Shown: positions 1 to 7,546 of the stretch, in pieces
How positions within the stretch are numbered: the stretch's first letter is position 1
Layout: each line of letters starts with the position of its first letter
Assembly (NCBI GenBank): GCA_002351535.1
Contig: DEGR01000036.1
Coordinates: 1-31,441, forward strand
From: Lachnospira sp. UBA2821
GTDB taxonomy: Bacteria; Bacillota; Clostridia; Lachnospirales; Lachnospiraceae
DNA: 31,441 bases
Direction: 5' to 3'
Made by a program: the position numbers and the translations under genes
The notes under the pieces: generated by a model
What the model saw: only the letters and a program-made list of their open reading frames with translations
What the model was told of the DNA's origin: nothing
Databases searched by the model: none

Positions 1-251
1 GAATTTCCATCAGTATCAATCTTCGCATCATCCGACTCTACTTGTATTTCTGCAATTCCTATGCCTGTCTCTTTATCAAATGTGCATTTTAAAATTTTGC
101 AGCTTAAACCTTCACATAATATTTTGTCTTCATATGAGTTAAGATTTGATTTCTTTTCCGCTTTATTAAATGGCTTATATTTTACATATACCATTCCAAC
201 TATTACAACGATTAATATACATGCAATTAAAATAATCCTTTTTTTGTTCAT
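1..251 (-). CDS. Membrane-anchored hypothetical protein (3' end beyond window)
   Basis: This open frame starts at an ATG at 251 and runs off the left edge without a stop, so only about 83 residues are visible. A strong ribosome binding site (AGAGGAGG) lies 5 to 12 bases upstream. The protein begins MNKKRIILIACILIVVIVG, a short positive N-terminus followed by one hydrophobic segment (about residues 5-23), typical of a signal anchor. A polar, probably extracytoplasmic region follows with two close cysteines (CEGLSC). Signal anchor plus beta-rich tail resembles the 289-residue product upstream at 451-1320, so the two may be distant paralogues; this is inference. It is the third gene of a small operon with 451-1320 and 311-454. 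I do not recognise a family. Confidence 0.75.
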   Translation of the reverse strand, partial: MNKKRIILIACILIVVIVGMVYVKYKPFNKAEKKSNLNSYEDKILCEGLSCKILKCTFDKETGIGIAEIQVESDDAKIDTDGN

Positions 252-310
252 TTTTCCTCCTCTGTAACTCCACAAAATACCGTTAAAATATTACCAAGCA
301 TTTAATTTCT

Positions 311-454
311 CTAATTTTGTTTTTCTTGCATATAACCAATAATTAATTCGGAATCTTCATTTCCTATATTTTCTCCAAACTTTTTAAACTTGTTCTTTAA
401 CATTATATCATCAATATCTTGCAATTTGTTATCTCCAAATATAAAAAATCTCAT
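311..454 (-). CDS. Small protein, 47 aa, translationally coupled
   Basis: The ATG of this 47-codon frame (452-454) overlaps the TGA stop of the upstream gene in the arrangement ATGA, the classic geometry of translational coupling. It ends with TAG at 311-313, and 59 bases later the next gene starts with its own strong ribosome binding site. The product begins MRFFIFGDNKLQDID, is charged, has no membrane segment or signal and would be cytoplasmic. I do not recognise a family. It could be a genuine small protein, or the remnant of a longer C-terminal part of the upstream gene separated by a frameshift; the clean ATGA junction favours a gene. Confidence 0.5.
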   Translation of the reverse strand: MRFFIFGDNKLQDIDDIMLKNKFKKFGENIGNEDSELIIGYMQEKQN

Positions 455-1320
455 CCTATTACTTTCCCATTAAACCTGATACTTTTTAATCCATTAATAT
501 CTATAGCTTTTTTTAGTATCAAATCATAATAATACCTTTTCTTGTACCCCGGATATCCTTCTTCATATTCCGTTCCCTGATTTCCGTGAGAATTCGATTT
601 GACATTGTTAACTTCTTCTATTGAACCATCAATCACAACAATGTCAGTACCATCTTCATACAATAATTCCAAATTATTTGCTGCAACCCAATTATCACTA
701 TTAATTAATATTCTAAACGGAGTTATAACAATATCTGTGTCTTCATATTTATACGATTTTTTCATTTTATCTTTTTTCAGCTTAAACTTCCCAATTGAAT
801 TTTCCGGATATTCTTTATATTCTTTTCCGCTTTTTGAATCATATAAGTACAATTCAAATTCTTTATCTGTTGGTAATAACGAAAATTCTAAATACACATA
901 CAAAACATCTTTTGTAGCATAAAATTTACATTTTTCATTCATACCCCCTATATCTTTACGCGAAAAATAAAATGTAAATCGTGAATCCTCCCCAAAATAA
1001 CTCCCTAATAAATCTGGTAAGAACTCATTTTTCCTCATATCATGATTCTTCCTTCTTACTTCAAACACGCAATATCCCTTTGGCAATTCACTCTCTACAA
1101 CACTTTCTTTTAGGGTTATAGTATAATCATCAACTTTTACCTCATCATTGTATGTATTATATAACTCTCTTATTTGTGCCTGTACCTGTTCTTGGGCTGT
1201 CGAAAAGAAATATTCCATAAGTTTCTTCGGCTTTTGCTGCAAAAGAAAAATTCTAGTAATTAAAATTACCACCAAAATTAATATTACTCCAATTAATATT
1301 ATTGTGTGTTTTTTTCTCAT
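451..1320 (-). CDS. Membrane-anchored hypothetical protein, 289 aa
   Basis: The protein starts MRKKHTIILIGVILILVVILITRIF: a short basic N-terminus and one strong hydrophobic segment (about residues 6-27), so it should be anchored in the membrane with some 260 residues outside. The rest is rich in alternating hydrophobic/charged residues, tyrosine and lysine, suggesting beta structure; no cysteine framework, sortase signal or catalytic motif is visible. The start is supported by GGGAGG seven bases before the ATG. It is followed by an ATGA-coupled 47-residue gene and then another signal-anchored protein. The 378-base upstream region carries a LytTR-like direct repeat and lies just after the LytTR regulator gene, so this operon is a plausible local target. 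Family and function not recognised. Confidence 0.7.
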   Translation of the reverse strand: MRKKHTIILIGVILILVVILITRIFLLQQKPKKLMEYFFSTAQEQVQAQIRELYNTYNDEVKVDDYTITLKESVVESELPKGYCVFEVRRKNHDMRKNEFLPDLLGSYFGEDSRFTFYFSRKDIGGMNEKCKFYATKDVLYVYLEFSLLPTDKEFELYLYDSKSGKEYKEYPENSIGKFKLKKDKMKKSYKYEDTDIVITPFRILINSDNWVAANNLELLYEDGTDIVVIDGSIEEVNNVKSNSHGNQGTEYEEGYPGYKKRYYYDLILKKAIDINGLKSIRFNGKVIG

Positions 1321-1460
1321 ACTACCTCCCTCAATTTATTAAAATTATTTATAGCCATTAATAATGCTAATGCATTTACAATGCTATACAATATGTTTCA
1401 TTAAAAACCTCTTAAATTCATAATTTTCCATTTTCTCAAACTTGTATTTTTTATACTTCT

Positions 1461-1493
1461 ATAATACACCATTATTCCTTTGTTTTTTGTCAA
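1461..1493 (-). promoter_or_regulatory. Candidate activator-dependent promoter for the 451-1320 operon
   Basis: On the minus strand a perfect TTGACA (1488-1493) is followed by a -10-like TATTAT (1461-1466). The 21-base spacing is too long for good unaided sigma-A recognition, which fits a promoter needing an activator; a shifted TGTATT (1463-1468) would give 19. TGTCC repeats spaced 21 bases flank the -35 element. The start point would be near 1454, leaving a leader of about 130 bases. The promoter call is weak and inferred. Confidence 0.3.
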
Positions 1494-1606
1494 TGTCCGT
1501 TTTTTGTCGTTTTATGTCCAAATTTTGTAACCAAACAACCATTCCGTTTACCTTCTTAATACAAAAATTCAATTTCATAATAACATATTACTTTGTACAA
1601 ATGTTA

Positions 1607-1645
1607 AACATGTCAAAATTAACATGTCTAAATGTCAAAATTAAC
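1607..1645 (-). promoter_or_regulatory. Direct repeat with 22-bp period, LytTR-type operator candidate
   Basis: ATGTCAAAATTAAC occurs twice without mismatch (1610-1623 and 1632-1645), exactly 22 bases start to start. On the minus strand each copy contains GTTAAT. LytTR regulators of the AgrA/VirR/ComE type bind pairs of imperfect 9-bp repeats about 21-22 bp apart with core GTTNRK, so both period and core fit. The repeat sits 54 bases past the end of the LytTR regulator gene and about 290 bases upstream of the membrane-protein operon. A third, shorter AAC element is at 1607-1609. Binding is inferred. Confidence 0.5.
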
Positions 1646-1698
1646 TATGTTTTAAGTTTGCAATATATAATAAAACAGATTAAGGTGATTGTCGCACT

Positions 1699-2418
1699 TT
1701 ATTTATCCTTTAAACCAAAAATTTTTATCCGGAACTGCTTTACCTCTTCTTTATATTTTCTACTCACACTTAATTCACTTCCATCGATAAGAGTAATCTT
1801 ATCACTTTTTATATTCTTAATATATCTATAATTCACAAGGTATGATTTATGAATTCTTATATATAGCTGGGACACCTCTTTTATTTTTTTCTCAATGTCA
1901 TCTAATTTATCATAAACTACATATTGTTTATCATTAAGACATACATTTACTTTACGTCCATTTCCTTCTATATATACAATCTCATCTACAGGTATATTTA
2001 ATTCCTTTCGTTCACTTATAATCTTAACAGTCCTATTATTATCTTTCTTTTCACATACCCAGTCCAATGTTCTGGCTAATTCATGCACATCAATAGGTTT
2101 GACAATATAATCCGCTGGGCTTGTTCTAAATGCATCATGCACATACTGTTCATAAGATGATATAAATATTATCTCGCTTAACTTATTATTAATTCTAATT
2201 CTCTCTGCAACCTCAATTCCATTATATTTGCCTAATTCAACATCAAGAAAAAATATATCTATATGCCCTTTTTCAGAAGCCATATCGACTAACATATTCT
2301 CTACAGAACAATATGCTTTTATATCCATATCTCTTCCATTTTCTAAACAATATTTTTCTAAATATTTTTTTAATTCTTCTAATTGTACATTATCATCATC
2401 GCATATGTATACAAGCAT
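1699..2418 (-). CDS. LytTR-family response regulator
   Basis: The N-terminal receiver domain (about 1-120) has the acidic pocket DDD (7-9), the phosphoacceptor Asp59 in FFLDVEL, and the conserved lysine in VKPID. The C-terminal half (about 130-235) is a LytTR DNA-binding domain, with VYIEGNGRKVNV, IHKSYLVNYRYI and the end motif LSVSRKYKEEVK. This is the AgrA/VirR/ComE class. An in-frame GTG lies one codon upstream at 2421, but AAGGAG is seven bases before the ATG at 2418 and only four before the GTG, so the ATG is chosen (239 aa). It follows its histidine kinase by 19 bases in one transcript. A matching 22-bp-period repeat lies just downstream. The local target is inferred. Confidence 0.93.
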   Translation of the reverse strand: MLVYICDDDNVQLEELKKYLEKYCLENGRDMDIKAYCSVENMLVDMASEKGHIDIFFLDVELGKYNGIEVAERIRINNKLSEIIFISSYEQYVHDAFRTSPADYIVKPIDVHELARTLDWVCEKKDNNRTVKIISERKELNIPVDEIVYIEGNGRKVNVCLNDKQYVVYDKLDDIEKKIKEVSQLYIRIHKSYLVNYRYIKNIKSDKITLIDGSELSVSRKYKEEVKQFRIKIFGLKDK

Positions 2419-2437
2419 CACGCAACTCCTTATCTTA

Positions 2438-3697
2438 TTATACTTCCATAATTATTTTTACAGTAAAATAATTGTCATCATCTGTTATTACCATGTCTCC
2501 ATTATATTTTTTTACTATATCCTCAATTGCTTTAATTCCTATTCCATGCCAGTCTGCATCTTTTTTGGAAGATATTATATTGCCATCTTTATCTTTTTTA
2601 ACCTTATTATATGTATTACAAGTTTCAATATAAAGCATTCCTTTGTCATGCAATACATTAAGCTTTGCATATCTATTTTCCACTTTACATTTTACGAGAG
2701 CTTCTGACACATTATCAAGCAGATTACCTAACACAAGAATTATATCCTCATCCTGTATATCCAATTCTTTTGGTATTGCTATATTCGTATCGAATTTGAT
2801 ATTATCTCTTTTTATTTCCGAAAGCTTATAATTTATAATTGTATCGAATACATTATTGCCTGAATTGGATATAGAACTAATATTTTCCACACTGTCAACT
2901 TTCTGTTTATAAAAAGCCTGTAATTTATCATACTCTTTATTCTCTAACATTATCATCTCAGATATATAATCATTTTTAATATTATGTTTTATTTTCTTAA
3001 TAGATTCTACATTCTTCTGATTCTGTTCATACTGATACAAATATGATTTCTTCTGCTCTTTTAAAAGCTCATTATTCTTTTGCAATCTTAGCATTTCCTG
3101 TACATTTTCATACTGAATCACATTAATATAATTAATTACCAATATCAATATATAAAATATTGCATCATTTGTAGAAAAAACGGATGCATTTCGTAATCTG
3201 TCATATAAAACAAAAATAGCAAAACTCAGCATAGGAATACTTACAATACTTATGAATATTTTATTACCAATTGCATAATCACTTATGTATTGTTTTTTTA
3301 AACATACTAACCGAATTATAAATAAAAAGACTAATTTTGATAACACATACCCCATTATATAGTATTTATCTTTTGATTTTACAAATAAATTCAATACAAA
3401 AGCAACTAACGCCTCAGATATTACTGAAAAAAAAGTAGACATTAATAGTACAATTATTTTTTTCTTAATTTTGTCACTATATAAAAAATATATACTACCA
3501 AATACAATCACTTCATAGATAACTGTCTTTACATCACCCAAGTACCTATCAAGTATAAAATCGCTAAATATGCACATTAAAATCAGAATCGCCGCCGTAA
3601 TATTCTTATTATATTTTCTTTTTAAATCATTTTCAAAAAAATATCCTAATGCTAATGCATGAAAAATATTGCCGGCTAAATACAATGCATTAATCAT
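2438..3697 (-). CDS. AgrC-type sensor histidine kinase (GHKL ATPase)
   Basis: Residues 1 to about 195 form six or seven hydrophobic segments with little extracellular loop, as in peptide-sensing AgrC-type kinases. A coiled stretch (about 200-235) follows, then the phosphoacceptor region IKHNIKND, where the histidine is followed by the asparagine pattern of the HPK10 family. The N box is LGNLLDNVSEAL and the G box is DWHGIGIKAIEDIV; the separate F/G2 boxes are weak, as usual in this family. It should autophosphorylate and pass the phosphate to the LytTR regulator encoded immediately after it. The start lies one base after the stop of the upstream YibE/F gene, so the kinase is part of that operon. 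No signal-peptide precursor gene (AgrD-like) or AgrB protease is seen nearby, so the ligand is unknown. Confidence 0.92.
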   Translation of the reverse strand: MINALYLAGNIFHALALGYFFENDLKRKYNKNITAAILILMCIFSDFILDRYLGDVKTVIYEVIVFGSIYFLYSDKIKKKIIVLLMSTFFSVISEALVAFVLNLFVKSKDKYYIMGYVLSKLVFLFIIRLVCLKKQYISDYAIGNKIFISIVSIPMLSFAIFVLYDRLRNASVFSTNDAIFYILILVINYINVIQYENVQEMLRLQKNNELLKEQKKSYLYQYEQNQKNVESIKKIKHNIKNDYISEMIMLENKEYDKLQAFYKQKVDSVENISSISNSGNNVFDTIINYKLSEIKRDNIKFDTNIAIPKELDIQDEDIILVLGNLLDNVSEALVKCKVENRYAKLNVLHDKGMLYIETCNTYNKVKKDKDGNIISSKKDADWHGIGIKAIEDIVKKYNGDMVITDDDNYFTVKIIMEV

Positions 3698-3698
3698 C

Positions 3699-4472
3699 TC
3701 ATGCTTCTTTCTTCTGCTGATATTTTAGTATTTTCACGAACACAAATGCCGATACCGGAACTATAACACAGCATCCCGCAGCACTTAAGAATATATTACA
3801 TATAATGTCAAAAAATGCTTTTGAATTGATGAGATGTGGAAATGAATACTGGTATTTTCTGAACATAAGGAACATTAATAAGAATTCCCCTATACATGCA
3901 AACCACATCGTATTAATCGTTGAACCTAGTATACTTTTACCAAGTGTCATTCCTGTTTTATACAAATTGTCTTCTGATATGTTTCTATTGTTCACCCATA
4001 CTTCATGCATGGAACTTGTGACTGCCACTGCAATATCTATGAGTGCTCCTGTTACACCAAGTACAAGCATTGATATCGCAACATCATGAATATTAAGATG
4101 TATGTTGACTGAGAGGTTCATAAGGTTATCTTCGTACATCTCGAACTCATTATATCCCCCGATGTTACCTGCACCTGCAATATACTTTGTTATCTTTATG
4201 AGAACAAGTGAGACTGCAAGTACCGCAATAAGTGCTGATATTGTTTTTACATTCACACCATTCTGATACAACAATGTAAGCAGACACATGAATATTATGT
4301 CTACAAATACAATTTTATATGGGTCGTTATATTTCATAAGATACACACTGCAAAAGAACACCGTTATATTTCCTAACAGTGCCATAAGTGTCATTACCCC
4401 ACGGCCTCCGCCGACTGCTATTATTAATATTAAAAATATAAGAAATAAAATGAAATTCATATTATGAGCCAT
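3699..4472 (-). CDS. YibE/F family integral membrane protein (second of pair)
   Basis: Seven or so hydrophobic segments span most of this 257-residue protein. The YibE/F family hallmark is GVTGALIDIAVAVTSSMHEV (about residues 139-158), followed by a polar region with NNRNISEDNLYKTGMTLGKSILG and GSTINTMWFA. The family is of unknown biochemical function; transport is often suggested. This copy lacks the N-terminal extracytoplasmic domain of the preceding paralogue (4485-5669), so the two probably form a two-subunit unit. The start is ambiguous: AAAGG lies one base before the ATG at 4472 and thirteen before a second ATG at 4460 (MNFILFL). The gene ends one base before the histidine kinase start, linking the pair to the two-component system. 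Confidence 0.88.
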   Translation of the reverse strand: MAHNMNFILFLIFLILIIAVGGGRGVMTLMALLGNITVFFCSVYLMKYNDPYKIVFVDIIFMCLLTLLYQNGVNVKTISALIAVLAVSLVLIKITKYIAGAGNIGGYNEFEMYEDNLMNLSVNIHLNIHDVAISMLVLGVTGALIDIAVAVTSSMHEVWVNNRNISEDNLYKTGMTLGKSILGSTINTMWFACIGEFLLMFLMFRKYQYSFPHLINSKAFFDIICNIFLSAAGCCVIVPVSAFVFVKILKYQQKKEA

Positions 4473-4484
4473 GCCTTTCTTATG

Positions 4485-5669
4485 TTATTCTTCAGAACCT
4501 ATATCTTCTGTCTGAAGTTCCTTATTCTGAACTGTTATCGTGCTGCTATTTTTATGTTTGTTTCTGTAATAGAGAATAATCCATGCAACAAATGCCGTAA
4601 CCGGTATAGTAAGAACTATACTTATTGACCCCGTAAGAAATCTTGTAAGTTCAAACGGAAGGTCAAATCTGAATATATAGTTCATCTTGTATTTATTCTT
4701 CATCTGAATTATTACCATAGGTACACTCGAACAGAAATATGAATAGAACATTATGTTTATCATTGTTCCCATTACGTCCTGACCCAAGGCTTTCATTGAT
4801 GCTTTAAAATCACTTAATGCTAGATTGGCATTCTGTTTTATAAGAGCACATGACGTCTCTGACACAGATACTGCTATATCCATAACTGCACCCAGACATC
4901 CCATAAGAATCTCTGCGAAAAACAGTTTTTCCAGATCATTTGGTCCGGTAACATACTCCATCATTATGTAATCAGGTGCATCTGTATACATAAGAACTAT
5001 TTTATATATTATTCCTGTCAATGTTACTACTGACAGCACTGATATTATAGATATAATTGTCGCCCTGTTAATTCCGCTTATGCATGCAAGTGTAATGCAT
5101 GTAAATGCTATTACCATAAGATAGCTTAACATAAGAATGTCTGTACCTCTTGAATACAGCTCGAGTGCACCATATAATATGGATATATTTACTGCAGAAG
5201 ATATGATAAAGAGTAATCCCTTTGTCCTCGATACCATTATCATACAGTACATAAATATAAGTACTATAATACACACGATATAATCTCTCTTCATTCCATT
5301 AACCGTTCCTGGTGTATTATCATCTTTACTTACAGATGCGAACACATAGTCTCCTTTGACATATTTATCTGTCTTGACTCTTGATTTGGAATAATCGTTG
5401 ACTAATTTGACTTTTTTTCCTTTTAAATCTCCATTCTGAACGATTCCTTTTATTCTCTGTGTATAATATTTTTCACTCTTCTGATTCTGACTCTTCTGCT
5501 TATAACTTCCTATCTTCTTCTGAGAAGTCACTTTAACTACAGTCTGCTTGTATAAAAATGCGTCATTTATAACGAATTTTACTATTCCCACCGATACAAT
5601 CACATATATCAATGTAAATATTATTATGAATTTTCTTTTTTTAATTTGTTCTAATATTGAATTTCCCAT
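4485..5669 (-). CDS. YibE/F family membrane protein with N-terminal extracytoplasmic domain
   Basis: This 394-residue protein has one N-terminal membrane segment (about 13-35), an extracytoplasmic beta-rich domain of some 85 residues (about 36-125, with KGKKVKLVNDY and KGDYVFASV, resembling an OB-like fold), then about seven membrane segments. The family hallmark appears in GCLGAVMDIAVSVSETSCAL, followed by KQNANLALSDFKASMKALG and GTMINIMFYS. The start is supported by AAGGTG before the ATG at 5669. It begins nine bases after the RNase E/G stop and is followed at 12 bases by a shorter paralogue. Function of the family is not established; a membrane transporter or channel pair is a reasonable but unproven reading. 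Confidence 0.9.
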   Translation of the reverse strand: MGNSILEQIKKRKFIIIFTLIYVIVSVGIVKFVINDAFLYKQTVVKVTSQKKIGSYKQKSQNQKSEKYYTQRIKGIVQNGDLKGKKVKLVNDYSKSRVKTDKYVKGDYVFASVSKDDNTPGTVNGMKRDYIVCIIVLIFMYCMIMVSRTKGLLFIISSAVNISILYGALELYSRGTDILMLSYLMVIAFTCITLACISGINRATIISIISVLSVVTLTGIIYKIVLMYTDAPDYIMMEYVTGPNDLEKLFFAEILMGCLGAVMDIAVSVSETSCALIKQNANLALSDFKASMKALGQDVMGTMINIMFYSYFCSSVPMVIIQMKNKYKMNYIFRFDLPFELTRFLTGSISIVLTIPVTAFVAWIILYYRNKHKNSSTITVQNKELQTEDIGSEE

Positions 5670-5678
5670 ATGTTCACC

Positions 5679-6842
5679 TTACTTACCTATCTGCTCATAT
5701 ACCGGAGGCTTTAATTTCTTTCTCGTAATCTCCATAAGCCCCAGTTGTGTCATATCTATAACATTACTTTTTATTTTGTCTTTCTTCAATAATTCTCTCA
5801 TTATATTAAGAAGTTCTTCATTCATAGAACTTTCTGTCATATTAATAAAATCGATTATTATTATACCCGAAATATTTCTAAGCCGTATTTGTCTTGCTAT
5901 CTCATGTGCCGCTTCTATGTTAACTTTCCTGAATACCTTATCAGTCACTTTTCCTTTTATGCATTTGCCCGTATTTACATCTATTACTGTCAATGCCTCT
6001 GTCGGCTGAATAATAAGGTAGGCACCGGATTTTAACCACACTTTTTCTTTAAGTATCTCCTCAATGCCGTGTTCAATACTATACCTTTTTGTAAGACTCT
6101 GCAATTCATTTTCATAAAATTCTATATTTACATGTGGCATATTAGAGCATATATCTTCATACACCTCACGTATATCTGTTATAACTTTATCTTCAGGAGT
6201 ATATTCATCTCTAAGATATAAACCATAGGATTTTTGCTTCTCATACATGAGTGTGTGACATGTTCTGTATTTTGAATTATCTATTATTCCATTAAAAGTC
6301 TTAATAAGACTTTTGATTTCTTCAATTATTATTTCATTGTCTGCATTCATTGCATTTGTTCTTATAATGAATCCATACCTGTCGCTTTTATACTTTTCAA
6401 GTTCTGCATTTAACTCTTTCTTTTTATCTGTATCTGTAAACTTACCCGAATATCCAATCTTCGCATTACCATAAGTCAGTACTGCATATTTACCTGCTAT
6501 CTCAAGCTTGGAGGATACGACCGGGTCCTTTGTCTTAACTTTCTCTTTTGCAATCTGTATAAGAACTTCATCACCCTGACATACTTTACTGTTGTTCTTT
6601 GTATTTAAAAATACCGGGTCCGGATTATCGGCTAACGAATAATATCCCTTATCACCTTTCCGGTATTCTATAAATGCTGCATTTATATTCTTTACTACAT
6701 CTTTGACTTTTCCAATATATATATTACCAACCGCAGAAGGATTTCCTTTATCTGATACATCAAGGAAATCCATTTTACCGTCAGCATATGTTACTGTCAC
6801 TATATATTGTCCATACTCTGTTATGACTATATCTCTTCCCAT
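5679..6842 (-). CDS. rng: Ribonuclease E/G family endoribonuclease, short form
   Basis: The protein has an S1-type RNA-binding region near the N-terminus (about 36-110, VGNIYIGKVKDVVKNINAAF) and the RNase E/G catalytic core. The two metal-binding aspartates fall in LTVIDVNTGKC (Asp288) and IIIIDFINMTE (Asp331). It acts on single-stranded RNA in mRNA decay and rRNA maturation. At 387 residues it stops soon after QLGLMEITRKK: the zinc-link cysteines (CPxC) that join RNase E/G dimers in proteobacteria, and everything after, are absent. Its ATG overlaps the stop of the DUF2344 gene by one base (TGATG), with GGAGG nine bases upstream. In many Firmicutes the ribosomal protein L21/L27 genes follow this cluster; here two YibE/F genes do. 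Confidence 0.92.
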   Translation of the reverse strand: MGRDIVITEYGQYIVTVTYADGKMDFLDVSDKGNPSAVGNIYIGKVKDVVKNINAAFIEYRKGDKGYYSLADNPDPVFLNTKNNSKVCQGDEVLIQIAKEKVKTKDPVVSSKLEIAGKYAVLTYGNAKIGYSGKFTDTDKKKELNAELEKYKSDRYGFIIRTNAMNADNEIIIEEIKSLIKTFNGIIDNSKYRTCHTLMYEKQKSYGLYLRDEYTPEDKVITDIREVYEDICSNMPHVNIEFYENELQSLTKRYSIEHGIEEILKEKVWLKSGAYLIIQPTEALTVIDVNTGKCIKGKVTDKVFRKVNIEAAHEIARQIRLRNISGIIIIDFINMTESSMNEELLNIMRELLKKDKIKSNVIDMTQLGLMEITRKKLKPPVYEQIGK

Positions 6843-7546
6843 CAGAAACTTCCTCCAAGTCCTTCAAGAGGTATAAATCCATTATCATTTTTAGCATATA
6901 CTTCAACTCTGTTTATCAACAATGCCAGTTTTAGCTCAGTGCATTTTCCATCTGTGATACCACAGTAATTATTAAATGCCTGAAATACAAGGTCGGGTTT
7001 TAAGTATTCCCCACTTGCAGATGCAAGTTTTAGTTCAAATATTCCATCTGCATATTTCGCTTCATATATGCTTGGTCTTATATCTACTTCTTTTTCACTT
7101 TTCTTCGTTTTCTTTGTAATAATTATCGATTCCTGCGATAAAAATTCATCGAATTTTGATTTAATGTCTATATCCGGCTCATAACCTTCACGGTATTTTA
7201 TAGAATAGTCTGCCGCTGCCACTATTGACATAGCATTTTTACTGTCATCCGGCAGCTTTACAACACTTATTATTTCCATTCCCTCAACCATGGTTTCATT
7301 AAGTGACTTCTTAATAGCTTCCGACGACGTTGCCGACTTAACAACTATATCCATATATTCACCTTCACTTGTCATTCCTACACCCAGTGGTGCAGCAAAT
7401 GACATAAGCTGGTGAGGATTAAAACCTTCCGAATATGCTATGTCTATGTCTGCACGACGGATTGCCTTCTGGAAATACCTCATAGTGTCAAGATGTCCTA
7501 CAAATTTCATATATCCCCTTTTTGCAAATTTAATTCTTAGCTTCAA
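6842..7546 (-). CDS. DUF2344 / TIGR03936 radical-SAM-linked protein
   Basis: The sequence begins MKLRIKFAKRGYMKFVGHLD and contains RAIRRADIDIAYSEGFNPHQ-like features (here KAIRRADIDIAYSEGFNPHQ) and FAAPLGVGMTSEGEYMDI, the signature of the TIGR03936 family. This family is nearly always encoded next to a TIGR03960 radical SAM protein, sometimes fused to it. Function is unknown; a joint role in RNA or translation-related modification is suggested only by neighbourhood. The frame is open upstream to 7564, but the best start is the TTG at 7546, eight bases after AGGAGG. That ribosome binding site is embedded in the last codons of the upstream radical SAM gene, giving a 17-base overlap and 234 residues. 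The stop overlaps the RNase E/G start. Confidence 0.9.
   Translation of the reverse strand: MKLRIKFAKRGYMKFVGHLDTMRYFQKAIRRADIDIAYSEGFNPHQLMSFAAPLGVGMTSEGEYMDIVVKSATSSEAIKKSLNETMVEGMEIISVVKLPDDSKNAMSIVAAADYSIKYREGYEPDIDIKSKFDEFLSQESIIITKKTKKSEKEVDIRPSIYEAKYADGIFELKLASASGEYLKPDLVFQAFNNYCGITDGKCTELKLALLINRVEVYAKNDNGFIPLEGLGGSF

Larger units (their letters stand above)
1321..1698. other. 378-base non-coding region between LytTR regulator and membrane-protein operon
   Basis: No credible gene is seen on either strand. The stretch is very AT-rich and holds a 14-base perfect direct repeat at 1610-1623 and 1632-1645, a candidate promoter for the minus-strand gene starting at 1320 (1461-1493), and shorter TGTCC repeats 21 bases apart (1493-1498 and 1514-1519). 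I see no convincing hairpin-plus-T-run terminator after the regulator gene stop at 1699, so read-through into the downstream operon remains possible. Confidence 0.6.

Noticed and set aside
1366..1379. TAATGCTAATGCAT also found near 3653-3666
   Set aside because: One copy lies inside the kinase coding region; in such AT-rich DNA a 14-base match with internal repetition is not convincing.
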